DNA of 64,000 nt from Shewanella benthica KT99 (GTDB lineage Bacteria > Pseudomonadota > Gammaproteobacteria > Enterobacterales > Shewanellaceae). Positions 36,214-45,334 of the stretch are shown here, in pieces. The notes under the pieces were generated by a model. That model was given only the letters and a program-made list of their open reading frames with translations, ran no database searches and had not been told where the DNA came from. Made by a program: the position numbers and the translations under genes. The stretch spans positions 1-64,000 of the forward strand of contig NZ_ABIC01000026.1 of the NCBI RefSeq assembly GCF_000172075.1, in the 5' to 3' direction. Each line of letters starts with the position of its first letter. The stretch's first letter is position 1.

Positions 36214-36779
36214 ATACCATTCCGAGTAAGTATCTGATCATTCAGCGGGAGTTCAAAGCACTGTAGGCAAGGTCTATATTTGCTCCTCGGTAACTGCTCC
36301 TGCGTTACTCTACCTCCTATATCCCTATAGTCGTGCAATATAGACATTCACCACATCCATGTGGCTTGCGGATGTTTGAAGCTAATAGTTATTCTCGGCA
36401 ACAAGCTCCTGCGTTGCTCTCGATAATGGCTCCGGCATTATTCTACCTTCACCCGTCCATGGGCTCGTACCTCCTGCATCTGACCTCCATGGTCTTAAGC
36501 GTTCCATACGCTTTCAAGACATTTCCCATATCCCTATGGGTCAGGGAAATGTCTTATTTTGTATGGAACAAAATAGACCATGCAGTCGTATATCGAAAAC
36601 ATTCAACGTAGCATAAAGGGCTTTGCCCTTTGCTTTAAACATCAGCCGCACTACGTGAGGCTCTCAGTGTTTCCACTTCTGCGTTACATTGACTTAAAAA
36701 ACCATTTCCTCATCAATGTGCCTTGAATTGAAAAAGCTGAGAGTCTCTGAACTGACCAGATACTTATATGGAATGGTAT
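36214..36779. mobile_element. MITE, long copy with internal extra sequence
   Basis: About 566 bp bounded by ATACCATTCCgagTAAGTATCTG and the inverted CAGATACTTAtatGGAATGGTAT, with TA at the outer edges. The same ends and core occur at 54303-54632. This copy carries about 236 extra bases inside, including partial duplications of its own core and a hairpin AGACATTTCCC ... GGGAAATGTCT (11-base stem). No ORF. Fills most of the gap 36165-36804. Confidence 0.75.
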
Positions 36780-36804
36780 TATCTAGATAAATAAGTGATT
36801 CAAG

Positions 36805-37074
36805 GTGCTAGCGTCTATTGACTGTGTATCTTGCCCTTGGCGACAGGCGAAAACGAACTATCACAATGCACTCATTATTGCGCCCAGTGATGAGTATCTG
36901 GCCTCTTTACCCTATGGGGAATTGCCTGATCGTAGTGACTTTACACATCTTAGCAGCGAGGAAAGAATGGCATATTGGTATAAGACTATCGCTATGAGCG
37001 AGGTGTTAGTGGATGAGTTTGCTGAGGTAATGGCTAAAGGGTCTATTATGGATCGTCTCGAGCCTTTCTATTAA
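36805..37074 (+). CDS. hypothetical protein, possibly 5'-truncated
   Basis: 89 aa with a GTG start and no good ribosome site. Visible text: CVSCPWRQAKTNYHNALII and LPYGELPDRSDFTHLSSEERMAYWYKT. No known domain recognised. It starts 25 bases after the MITE end, so the MITE may have cut off its 5' part or promoter. Expression is doubtful. Confidence 0.35.
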   Translation: MLASIDCVSCPWRQAKTNYHNALIIAPSDEYLASLPYGELPDRSDFTHLSSEERMAYWYKTIAMSEVLVDEFAEVMAKGSIMDRLEPFY

Positions 37075-37373
37075 CTTCTTCTATCCAGTTAATTTCTATT
37101 GCAACAAATATTGGCTAATGTATGTCTAATACAGTGAGGGGATGGTCTAGCTCCAGTACCCTAAATAGTGTTGGAAATAGGCAACAAAAGCAGAGTTTTG
37201 TGTTTTTTCGTCTTAATAAAGGCTCAAACACGTTCAATTAGCAGTTAATTCTGTAACTGCTACACTTTAGGAATATTGCCTTGGCAGTTTCTAAATTCGA
37301 GAGAGGCAGCGCTTTTTGTCAGTCACTTAGCCTTAGGCAGGAGGTTATACCAACCCTTAGGCGGGAGGTTACT

Positions 37374-37949
37374 ATGCGAACACAGGAGATGGCGTTAATC
37401 ACGCGAGATGCCGTGTTGCTGCCAGATGGCAGACTCGAAATTAGGATTGTGGGTCCTGCATATTTAAAGGTGATTGCGGATGTGCTTAAAGGTAAGTACC
37501 CCTTAGCTTTCGGCATGCTCCTGCCTAATGGCAGGCCTCCCTGTTACCCCAATGCCACTCAGTGTGAAATCATCGATTTCAACCTGCTCAATGATGATTC
37601 ATTAGGCATAGTTTTAGAAGGTAAGCAGAGAGTGAAGGTGTTATCTGCGGCGCAGAACAGGGATGGTGTGTGGATCACCAGAACCTTGCCTTGTAATAAT
37701 TGGTGTGAAGAGCCGATAAGAGGGGAGTTTGAATTGATCAGTGCGGCTTTAGAGCAGTTTTATGAAGTGAACCCCAATCTATTTGGCCTCTATTCCAATC
37801 TACATCTCGATGATGCGACTTGGGTCAGTCAGCGTTGGCTCGAGGTACTTCCCTTATATAGCAAAGATAAGCAAGTTTTGTTGAATCAACCCGATTGCCA
37901 CAAGACCATGAACTTCGTGCTTGAACTGATCAAGTCACACGCGGGCTAA
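37374..37949 (+). CDS. Lon N-terminal substrate-binding domain protein
   Basis: 191 aa from ATG 37374, with GGGAGGTT 6 bases upstream. The fold is that of the Lon N-terminal domain (LON/PUA-like): VLLPDGRLEIRIVGPAYL, FGMLLPNG and LGIVLEGKQRVKVLS. There is no AAA or protease domain. Stand-alone members are common in proteobacteria and their substrate is unknown. The ribosome site is duplicated: ttaggcaggaggtta (37330 region) and ttaggcgggaggtta just before the ATG. No gene is seen in 37075-37330. Confidence 0.75.
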   Translation: MRTQEMALITRDAVLLPDGRLEIRIVGPAYLKVIADVLKGKYPLAFGMLLPNGRPPCYPNATQCEIIDFNLLNDDSLGIVLEGKQRVKVLSAAQNRDGVWITRTLPCNNWCEEPIRGEFELISAALEQFYEVNPNLFGLYSNLHLDDATWVSQRWLEVLPLYSKDKQVLLNQPDCHKTMNFVLELIKSHAG

Positions 37950-37954
37950 ACGCT

Positions 37955-38225
37955 GCGAGAGCGTTCGCAGGCTCACTTCGAGAACGCTTCGCTGCGAGAG
38001 CGTTCGCAAGCTCACTTCTAGGACGCCAACAAGTTGGCTGCGAACTAAAAGCAAAAGCTTTTCATCTTCTGACTTTTTTTTCCTCGCAGTCGCAAAGCGA
38101 CGTCCTCGGAGGCGCTTCCCAGCCGTTCTCTAGTGACAAAGTCACGTTCTAGCAGCAGCTTTGCTGCGTTCTCGCAGGCCGCAGGCCGCCCTCGCAGTGA
38201 CGAAGTCACGCTCTCGCAGCAGATT
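37955..38225 (+). repeat. mirrored palindrome array (array 2)
   Basis: Left wing: short palindromes separated by linkers in reverse form (CTGCGAGAGCG, CTTCGAGAACG, CTTCTAGGACG). Centre: AAAAGC-aaaa-GCTTTT at 38047-38062. Right wing: forward linkers (CGTTCTAGCAG, CGTTCTCGCAG, CGCCCTCGCAG) with stems TCGC-aaa-GCGA, GTGAC-aaa-GTCAC (38133-38145), CAGC-ttt-GCTG, GGCC-gca-GGCC and GTGAC-gaa-GTCAC. It lies between the Lon-domain gene and the pseudouridine synthase and ends 47 bases before the latter's start. Confidence 0.85.
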
Positions 38226-38271
38226 TTCTGTTAAAATACCCTATCTTTTGTCCGATATTTTTAGAGTTAAC

Positions 38272-39198
38272 ATGCCTTCATCCGTTCGTGCCTCCCAAGC
38301 CTCTTATGTGGTTCTTGCTGAAAATGTAACCGATAAACCGACCGTATTGAGCTTTCTTGTCGAACGTTTCGAACAGATTGGCAGCGATATTTGGCGAGAG
38401 CGTATTATTGATGGCAAGGTGCATTGGCAAGATGGCTCTCTAATCGAGCTGGACACAGAGTTCAAACCCAGGGCGCGAGTTTATTATTACCGTGAGGTGA
38501 AATCTGAGACTAAGGTGCCCTTCGAGGAGAAGATCCTCTACCGGGATGAGCAGATCATATTAGCCTTTAAACCTCACTTTCTGGCGCTTCACCCCAGTGG
38601 TAATTTCGTCAACGAGTGTCTGGTTAATCGATTACGGATTAAAACCGGCATAGAGACACTAGTGCCCGCTCATAGGCTAGACAGGGCAACGGCGGGCATA
38701 GTGCTTATGATCCTCAATCCCGAGACGCGTACTCAATATCACGACCTGTTTAAAAACCATCAAATAACCAAAGAATATCAAGCATTAGCTAAATTAACTC
38801 CCGAGCTATTGGCTAGTCATCAAGTTGGCGAGCTAGCACTTCCTCTCCAGTGGACGGTGAAAAACCGCATGGTGAAGGGCGAGCCTAGTTTTACCATGAA
38901 AGTGGTCGAGGGGGAGTCTAATACCCACTCCGAGATCAGCCTTATCGATATTAAAGATGATGTTGGCCTGTTTAAACTATCGCCTATCACGGGGCGTACC
39001 CATCAGCTAAGAGTGCATATGCAAAGCTTAGGTATGTCGATTATCAACGATAGGTGTTATCCCCAGTTACAGCCAAAAGCAGATGACGACTATGCTCGTC
39101 CATTAAAACTAGTGGCTAAGCGATTGAAGTTTAACGATCCTGTGACAGGCATCGCCTTGGATATAGAATGTGAAGGTTTCGGCTCATTTCCAATCTAG
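38272..39198 (+). CDS. RluA-family pseudouridine synthase
   Basis: 308 aa from ATG 38272; the frame is open upstream through the palindrome array, which is not coding. Catalytic motif HRLDRATAG with the nucleophile Asp, followed by KEYQALAKL and the C-terminal TGRTHQLRVHMQSLG. It isomerises uridine to pseudouridine in rRNA or tRNA; the exact target cannot be assigned. The N-terminal 90 residues carry an S4-like or extra domain (SFLVERFEQIG, GKVHWQDG). Confidence 0.88.
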   Translation: MPSSVRASQASYVVLAENVTDKPTVLSFLVERFEQIGSDIWRERIIDGKVHWQDGSLIELDTEFKPRARVYYYREVKSETKVPFEEKILYRDEQIILAFKPHFLALHPSGNFVNECLVNRLRIKTGIETLVPAHRLDRATAGIVLMILNPETRTQYHDLFKNHQITKEYQALAKLTPELLASHQVGELALPLQWTVKNRMVKGEPSFTMKVVEGESNTHSEISLIDIKDDVGLFKLSPITGRTHQLRVHMQSLGMSIINDRCYPQLQPKADDDYARPLKLVAKRLKFNDPVTGIALDIECEGFGSFPI

Positions 39199-39420
39199 CC
39201 GAGTAAAACCGTATGAAATATCCCAAGCTTGTTTTTGTTATGGATAGACTCTATGCTGGACTTGTTACAAGAACGTTATTGTATAAGGGAGTCGCTGGTG
39301 AATAGCACTAAAGCTATGCTCCCAATAAATATATAGCCCTCAGTATGCGGTAGGGGTTAAAACCCTCGTTTGTCACTCTTGTTTAGTGAGAGGCGAGCTT
39401 AAAATAGAAGGATAATAATA

Positions 39421-39834
39421 ATGACTAAATCGACCCTGATCTCTATCACATTGGTTGCCGCCGCTGTTGTGGCTGCAATAGGCTATCAAAGTTTCACCTC
39501 AGAGCCTGAATCCGTCGAGGCTATTGCCCTCACTTCTCCTGTTGCACAACAAGCACAAGCATCTGCTAAGCCAGTAGCGCCTGTTTCTATGAGTGCGCCA
39601 TCAGCATCTGAGACAGTGAGCGGCTCCGCAGCGACAGATTTAGTGGCGAGTCCTGATGCTAAACCTTCAGCAGTTAATGACCCTAGCCATCCTCCACGTC
39701 AAGCTCCGAACGCAAACCGAGCGCCGAGATCGGCACCCAATGCCAACCCTGAGTATGCCCATCACCCAAGACCTGGCACCGAGCAGCCTGTCTCTGCACC
39801 TGTGAGCATGCCGTCTCAGGCTCCCGTTAAATAA
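39421..39834 (+). CDS. Pro/Ala-rich membrane-anchored hypothetical protein
   Basis: 137 aa. One N-terminal hydrophobic helix (LISITLVAAAVVAAIGY) and then a low-complexity tail of Ala, Pro, Ser and Asn with a repeated APNAN motif (RQAPNANRAPRSAPNANPEY). Good AAGGATAATAAT spacing before ATG. Probably an anchored or secreted disordered protein of the envelope. No family recognised. Confidence 0.55.
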   Translation: MTKSTLISITLVAAAVVAAIGYQSFTSEPESVEAIALTSPVAQQAQASAKPVAPVSMSAPSASETVSGSAATDLVASPDAKPSAVNDPSHPPRQAPNANRAPRSAPNANPEYAHHPRPGTEQPVSAPVSMPSQAPVK

Positions 39835-39842
39835 GTCGACAG

Positions 39843-40269
39843 CTAGTATTTTCTTGGTGCGTCAAAATGGGTTTCACTTATGTCGGCATGCAGCACGGCT
39901 ATCTTAGTCGGCGCGCCATTGTTAGCTAAACTTAGCAAACCTATGCCACTCTGATTCATCAAGCGTTTACTGCGTTCGCCATTGGGGCGTCGGCCGCGTT
40001 AGTCAAAAAGTTAAGTGGCGAGAAATGGCCGTATAGCCAGCCATTGAGCTTGTCGAAGATAGGGATTAATTTCTCCGGGAACTGATTTTTAATACCGCTG
40101 CAGGTGATCTGGTAAATTTGGGGCCAGCCTTCCTGAAACGAATGCGAATGTCATAGGCAAAGGAATAATGCACGTCGCCAGACAATATGACGAACCACAA
40201 GGTGAAGTTATCTTGGTCGCAATGACGCAGTGTTGGACCAGCAAGGACTAAGGGGAGTGCTGCGGGCAT
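39843..40269 (-). pseudogene. remnant of a PhoD-like metallophosphatase
   Basis: The upstream frame reads TLWFVILSGDVHYSFAYDIR, the metal-binding GDVHYS motif of PhoD-like phosphatases. After loss of frame the text resumes as FDKLNGWLYGHFSPLNF and, in a third frame, as RRPNGERSKRLMNQSG and LLSLANNGAPTKIAVLH up to a TAG at 39843. At least two frameshifts, and the N-terminal two thirds are missing. The remaining 40270-40400 shows no gene. Confidence 0.7.
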
Positions 40270-40400
40270 ATTCAGTATGGATCCCAGACGTAATTTACGA
40301 GTTCACAGATTAAACAAAAGCAATGAATTTGCAAAATATTACATGCTTATGTACCTCACTCAGTACGAATGTACAGGCGCATGAAACAAAAAATAAAATG

Positions 40401-41558
40401 TTAACTTCTCAAATCGGAGACCAGATGCCATTGTCGACGAGCCTTCTCTAAGACAAACCCGGTTGCTAACCCTGCTGCGGTATTGACTAGCAGGCAGATG
40501 GCGGCCGTCGAGAGGATAACGAAGATACAGAAGGGTCTGCCATCGATAAACCGCTTCGACCAGGCGAGTTGTAGGCCCGCAATGGCGAGTAGGCTGCCTA
40601 GCAGGGCTAACGGGATCAGCGATAACATCGCGGCGATGCCTTCTCCCCAAGTGAGGGCGATGAGCAGGCAAGTACTGCCAAATATGGTGGGGGCTATCCA
40701 GGTTCTGGCACCGAAGTGGTGCTGAACGGCTAAGCCGCCGGCGCCGTGGCACATGGCGGTTGCACCGAAAGGGGCAAGGATGAGGTTCATCAAGCCTGTG
40801 CTGGTGGCTAAGCGCTTAGGGGTGAAGTTCTCATTGCCATTGACGGTATCCGCTGGAAACTTCTCCCTCGCCATGGCTGAGGTGGCGATCACCGCATTGG
40901 TCAGGGTGAGTGCGAGTTGGGGCAGTACCAGCAGACCCGCGGCTGAGGTCCACTCTTGGATGCTAGGCCAGCTTAGCTGCCAACTAGTGTCGACGCTTAA
41001 ATTAAAGCTAGGCGCCATGCCACTCGTGTACTGCCATAACATGCCCGATGCTAACACCAGAGGCATTGCCAGATAACGCATCGGTAGGAAGCGGCTGGCA
41101 AACAGAACGACGAAAGCGGTTATACCAATAAACCAGGTTTCACCCATCATCTGTCCGCCCATCCAGATAAGTTGTAAACCTATGGCGAGCTGTATGCCAA
41201 TACTGATAGCGGGAGAAAGCTGTTTCGCCATCCAGCTAATCGCACCGCTAAAAGCGAGTAGCAGGAGTATGATGCCCATCATCATGCCGCTGGCTTGCAG
41301 CATTCCTGGCGTCAGACCTTGGGCGATAACCAAGGCGGCGATCACTTTCATTGGCTGTACCGGGATAGGACGCCTGTAGTAAAAAGCGGTAAATAGCGCA
41401 AATACCCCAAAGCCCATAAAGATCCCCTGAGGAGAAAAATGGTTAAGGGCGATAAGGCCTAAAACGAGTGGTAGAAACGTACCTAAGTCGGCGAAGGCTC
41501 CGCTGAGCTCACCCGAGTATCGATCACATCTGTTAAGAAATGTGCTTTTGCATGTCAT
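40401..41558 (-). CDS. MOT1-type molybdate/sulfate transporter
   Basis: 385 aa with about ten membrane helices. The paired MOT1/SulP-like signatures are present: GAFADLGTFLPLVLGL with PVQPMKV in the first half, and FGATAMCHGAGGLAVQHHFGAR in the second. Such proteins import molybdate or sulfate, probably with protons; there is no STAS domain. Start ATG 41558. Divergent from norV with 440 bases between. Confidence 0.82.
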   Translation of the reverse strand: MTCKSTFLNRCDRYSGELSGAFADLGTFLPLVLGLIALNHFSPQGIFMGFGVFALFTAFYYRRPIPVQPMKVIAALVIAQGLTPGMLQASGMMMGIILLLLAFSGAISWMAKQLSPAISIGIQLAIGLQLIWMGGQMMGETWFIGITAFVVLFASRFLPMRYLAMPLVLASGMLWQYTSGMAPSFNLSVDTSWQLSWPSIQEWTSAAGLLVLPQLALTLTNAVIATSAMAREKFPADTVNGNENFTPKRLATSTGLMNLILAPFGATAMCHGAGGLAVQHHFGARTWIAPTIFGSTCLLIALTWGEGIAAMLSLIPLALLGSLLAIAGLQLAWSKRFIDGRPFCIFVILSTAAICLLVNTAAGLATGFVLEKARRQWHLVSDLRS

Positions 41559-41830
41559 ATAGCTTGCCGTGAGAAGAGAAAACCCTGATTTCTACTAGAT
41601 ATGGATACAATTATAGTGCCAATTATTACATTTGTATTTAGGCTCTCAGGGAGCAATTATGGCTATTTGTAACATTTGGATGGGACAAGTTGACCATAAA
41701 CTAAGTTGAGCTGTATCTAAATGGGTATTTATCTTCCTTAGCTAATTAAGGCTTATACAATGAAGTCGCCAAGTAAATTATTTGCCTGTCTCTGTTGTTT
41801 TGACATTGCTCAGCCAAATAGAATGGAACT

Positions 41831-41883
41831 GTCAATTTGACACTCAGGTGTCATATTGACAGTTTTTATTGTGTCATTATGAC
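41831..41883 (+). promoter_or_regulatory. three NorR-like enhancer sites upstream of norV
   Basis: GTCAATTTGAC (41831-41841), GTCATATTGAC (41850-41860) and GTCATTATGAC (41873-41883) each fit GT-N7-AC with inverted GTCA/TGAC arms. E. coli norVW likewise has three NorR sites upstream of a sigma-54 promoter. The distance to the -24/-12 element is 56 bases from the last site. No norR gene is in the window. Confidence 0.75.
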
Positions 41884-41938
41884 ACCTGTCGCGAGTACTT
41901 AATCTGTAAAACACTTTAAATATAGTTAGTTATAAAAC

Positions 41939-41954
41939 TGGCTCGGCTTGTGCA
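41939..41954 (+). promoter_or_regulatory. sigma-54 promoter of norV
   Basis: TGGCTCGGCTTGTGCA has GG and GC separated by exactly 10 bases, as required for the -24/-12 element, and two mismatches from TGGCACG-N4-TTGCA. Transcription would start near 41966, 35 bases before the norV ATG. The combination with NorR-like sites supports it. Confidence 0.7.
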
Positions 41955-42000
41955 ATAGGCCATGTAAGTTTAATAATTTAAGTATATTTGAGGTTTCATC

Positions 42001-43501
42001 ATGGCAATTAAGGTCAAGAACAATATTCAATGGGTTGGTCAACGCGATTGGGAAGTACGAGATTTTCATGGTACCGAGTATAAGACAGAAAAGGGCACCA
42101 GCTATAACAGTTATCTGATCCGAGAGGAGAAAACGGTACTGATCGATACCGTCGATCATAAGTTCAGTCATGAGTTCGTGCAAAACTTAGAGCTGGAGAT
42201 CGTTCTGAAGCAGATCGATTACATTGTCATCAATCACGCCGAAGAAGATCACGCCGGTGCCTTGGCGGTATTGTTGGACAAAATCCCTGGCACGCCTATT
42301 TACTGCACCGAAAATGCCATCGACTCGATCACTGGGCATCATCATCACCCCGAGTGGAATTTCCATACTGTTAAAACTGGTGATAGTTTGGATCTGGGCA
42401 ACGGCAAGCAACTGATCTTCATCGAGACCCCTATGCTGCATTGGCCCGATAGCATGATGACCTATTATAACGGGTGATGCCGTGTTGTTCAGTAACGATG
42501 CTTTCGGTCAGCATTACTGTGACGAGCGCCTGTTTAACGATGAGGTCGATCAGACTGAGCTGATGGATCAATGTCTGCGATATTACGCCAACATCCTCAC
42601 CCCATTCAGTCCTCTGGTGACCGCGAAAATCCATGAAATACTTAGCTTCAACCTACCCGTCGATATGATTGCCACCGCCCACGGCGTGGTGTGGCGTAAG
42701 GATGCGACGCAGATTATTCATAAGTATCTCGAATGGGCCGATCAATACCAGGAAGATCGCATTACTATCTTCTATGATTCTATGTCTAACAATACTCGCA
42801 TGATGGCAGATGCCATAGCTCAAGGGATCTATGAGGTTGATCCCCAGGTTGCGGTGAAGATCTTCAACGTCTCCCGCCACGATAAGAATGAGATTTTGAC
42901 CAGCTTGTTTAGATCTAAAGGCGTGCTGGTCGGCTCATCGACCATGAACAATGTGATGATGCCCAAGGTGGCAGGTATGCTGGAGGAGATCACCGGTTTG
43001 CGCTTTAAAAATAAGAAGGCCGGCGCTTTCGGCAGCTTCGGTTGGAACGGTGGTGCGGTAGACCGTATCCATACCCGTCTGACCGATGCCGGCTTTGAAA
43101 CCGTTCTGGGATTAAAGACTAAATGGAAACCCGATGGCAAGGCACTGCTGGCATGTCGTGAGCATGGTAAAGAGGTGGCGCGTCAATGGGCTTTACACCC
43201 CCTGAAAGTGCTAGATATCAAGCAAGAAAAGCCGGCTGTAAATGATCCTGTTATGCCGGTTAATAAGCCCACTGAATCAGCCAGCCAAGCCGAAGTAGCC
43301 AGCGTCAGTACTACAGATTTTGCCGGGCAGAGCCTGGTATGCACTGTGTGTCAGTGGGTCTACGATCCCGCATTGGGAGAGCCGAACCAAGATGTCGCCC
43401 CGGGCACTGAGTGGCAAGACGTGCCGGACTATTTTCTCTGTCCTGACTGTAGTTTAGGTAAGGCTGTTTTTGAACCCCTCGCCAAAGAGGTGGCAGCATG
43501 A
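42001..43501 (+). pseudogene. norV: flavorubredoxin nitric oxide reductase, one-base frameshift
   Basis: NorV is a diiron-FMN flavoprotein with C-terminal rubredoxin that reduces NO to N2O anaerobically. The first ORF (42001-42477) contains the diiron ligands HAEEDHAG and stops after SMMTYYNG. The second (42482-43501) resumes at [14 protein letters not shown] and has the flavodoxin domain ([13 protein letters not shown]) and rubredoxin cysteines [10 protein letters not shown] and CPDC. Removing one G from GGG at 42472-42474 restores [12 protein letters not shown], as in relatives, giving about 499 aa. Either a true mutation, a phase-variable tract or a sequencing error. TGAGG ribosome site before ATG 42001; the end overlaps norW by 4 bases. 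Confidence 0.85.
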
Positions 43502-44643
43502 TCCTGCCCATAGTGATAATAGGCAGTGGTTTTGCCGCCTATCAGTTGGTGAAGACACTACGCAGGCAAGATTCACAGCAGGCGATCACAGTGATCACCG
43601 CCAACGGTGGTGATGATTATGCTAAACCTGATCTAAGTCATGTGTTCACTAAGGGTCAGTCCGCTAAAGATCTGATTAAGATGAGCGCCGATGATTTTGC
43701 CAATACCTATGGCATTAGCCTGTTGCGTCATAGCCGGGTCGAGAGCATAGATGCGACGCAAAAAACGCTGCGTTGTAATGGAGAGTCGATTGCCTATCGG
43801 CAACTGATTTTGGCAACAGGAGCCAGTGCTTTTGTGCCACCCTTTCAGGGGGACGCTGTGGGTCGAATCATTACCCTAAATGGCTTGGAGGATTATGCTG
43901 CCTCCCAGGCCGAGCTCAAAGAGGCTAAATCTGTGCTGGTGATAGGCGCAGGCCTTATTGGTACCGAGATAGCAATGGACCTAGCCAGCGCGGATAAACG
44001 TGTGATATTGACCGACAGGGCCGAGGCACTACTGCCGAGTCTGTTACCCGATTTTGTCTCCGCGCAACTATATCAGTCCCTGGGCAATCAAGGGGTGACG
44101 ATAGAACTGGGCACCCAAGTTGAAAGTCTGCGACAGGCAGAAGAATCTATCGCTATCAGCATGGAAAATGGCCATGACTATCGAGTGGATGCCGTGGTGT
44201 GCGCTGTGGGGCTGAGGCCCAATATTCGCTTGGCGGCAGAGGCCGGCCTGCAAACTAATCGTGGCATAGTGGTGGATCGTCAATTGCGAACGTCGGATCC
44301 CCATATCTTCGCGCTGGGGGACTGCGCCGAAATTGACGGCAAGGTGCTGGCTTTTCTGCAGCCGATACTACTGAGTGCCAATGCGCTGGCAAAAACCTTA
44401 CTCGGTCAGGCCAGCAATGTGGTGCTGCCGCCAATGATGGTCAAGGTTAAGACCCCGCGTCTCCCGATGCAGTTAAGTGGTAACACCGCCAACGCCGATG
44501 CTAGCTGGCAGGTGAGCGCAAGCAGGGAGGGGATGACGGCCAGAGCATTCGATGAAGAGCAGCAGCTGATTGGTTTTGTCGTTACCGGCAGTCATATGAA
44601 GCAAGGATTCGCCCTGCTACGCGAGCTTCCGCCAACATTTTAA
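43498..44643 (+). CDS. norW: NADH:flavorubredoxin reductase
   Basis: 381 aa, normal length. Transfers electrons from NADH to the rubredoxin domain of NorV. FAD-binding [10 protein letters not shown] at the N-terminus, NAD-binding [16 protein letters not shown] in the middle (about 145), and the second FAD motif [11 protein letters not shown]. Starts at ATGA overlapping the norV stop, so translation should be coupled; in norV's present state ribosomes terminate early and norW translation may fall. Intact. Confidence 0.92.
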   Translation: MILPIVIIGSGFAAYQLVKTLRRQDSQQAITVITANGGDDYAKPDLSHVFTKGQSAKDLIKMSADDFANTYGISLLRHSRVESIDATQKTLRCNGESIAYRQLILATGASAFVPPFQGDAVGRIITLNGLEDYAASQAELKEAKSVLVIGAGLIGTEIAMDLASADKRVILTDRAEALLPSLLPDFVSAQLYQSLGNQGVTIELGTQVESLRQAEESIAISMENGHDYRVDAVVCAVGLRPNIRLAAEAGLQTNRGIVVDRQLRTSDPHIFALGDCAEIDGKVLAFLQPILLSANALAKTLLGQASNVVLPPMMVKVKTPRLPMQLSGNTANADASWQVSASREGMTARAFDEEQQLIGFVVTGSHMKQGFALLRELPPTF

Positions 44644-44891
44644 CTGTTTTAGTTCATACCAAAAATAAGCTTAACGCGTACGGGTATCAGGGATGATACC
44701 TGCGTCGGATCGGACTCTTTTTCACTACGGCTGCCTTGCTATGCTTGTTGACGAGTCGCTGATAATACGATTTCACGCACCCAGATGCTTTGAGGTTGCT
44801 CGTAAGCAAACAGGGCAGCATCAAGATCAACTGTGTGGGTGGCTTTCTCGGCGAGGATATAGTGGCGTCTGGTCAATGACTTTATTGCTCA

Positions 44892-45065
44892 GGGGTCTCA
44901 GTAGAGCGGTATGGTGCTGAAGAAACTAGTCGTGGCGAATTAGTCTCGGTGTTTGATGACCGGCGGGTCGCCGATACTCCCTTTTATCTCCTCTACCATA
45001 AAGACAGATGCCAGCCTGCGGTATTAAGAGAATTCGTCCGATTCGTTGGCAATAAAATGTGGTAA
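44892..45065 (+). pseudogene. C-terminal remnant of a LysR-type regulator
   Basis: One frame reads GVSVERYGAEETSRGELVSV, then PFYLLYHKDR and LREFVRFVGNKMW before a TAA, which matches the end of LysR effector domains (the P-F-Y-L-x-Y pattern and final amphipathic helix). Upstream, 44660-44890 is degenerate: fragments such as CFEV and GVWSM appear in other frames. No start or DNA-binding domain remains. The rest of the 690-base gap 44644-45334 has no gene. Confidence 0.55.
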
Positions 45066-45334
45066 ATATTCTTATTTATTACTTGGTTAGATTAGGTGGG
45101 TATTGGGGAGGAAGTTCTGTTAACAAAAAGATCAAAATAAATCAATAGCAGCGTTGGTTTTTTGAGCGTTTATCGTACGTAATCCTGAATGTTGGACTAT
45201 CTTTAAATTTGACTGTTTCTATGTCTCTCCACTTATTTCCATGAGTATTATTCAGAGCGCTAAGCTGAACCTTACCTAGTAGGAAGAAACGTAACGAACA
45301 TCAGAAAATAAAAATAAAGATAAGGGCTGAAAGG

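Noticed and set aside
38161-38271. N-terminal extension of the pseudouridine synthase frame.
   Set aside because: It is the palindrome array read as Arg/Ser/Ala text; the family start at 38272 has normal spacing.
40360-40752. Minus-strand open frame of 130 codons.
   Set aside because: Out-of-frame overlap with the MOT1-type transporter, Arg/His-rich shadow text.
41641-41760. Possible FNR site (ttgaccataaactaag) upstream of the nor region.
   Set aside because: It lacks the second TCAA half with correct spacing.
44693-44920. Plus-strand open frame of 75 codons after norW.
   Set aside because: Overlaps the degenerate LysR remnant in a different frame and does not resemble a protein family.
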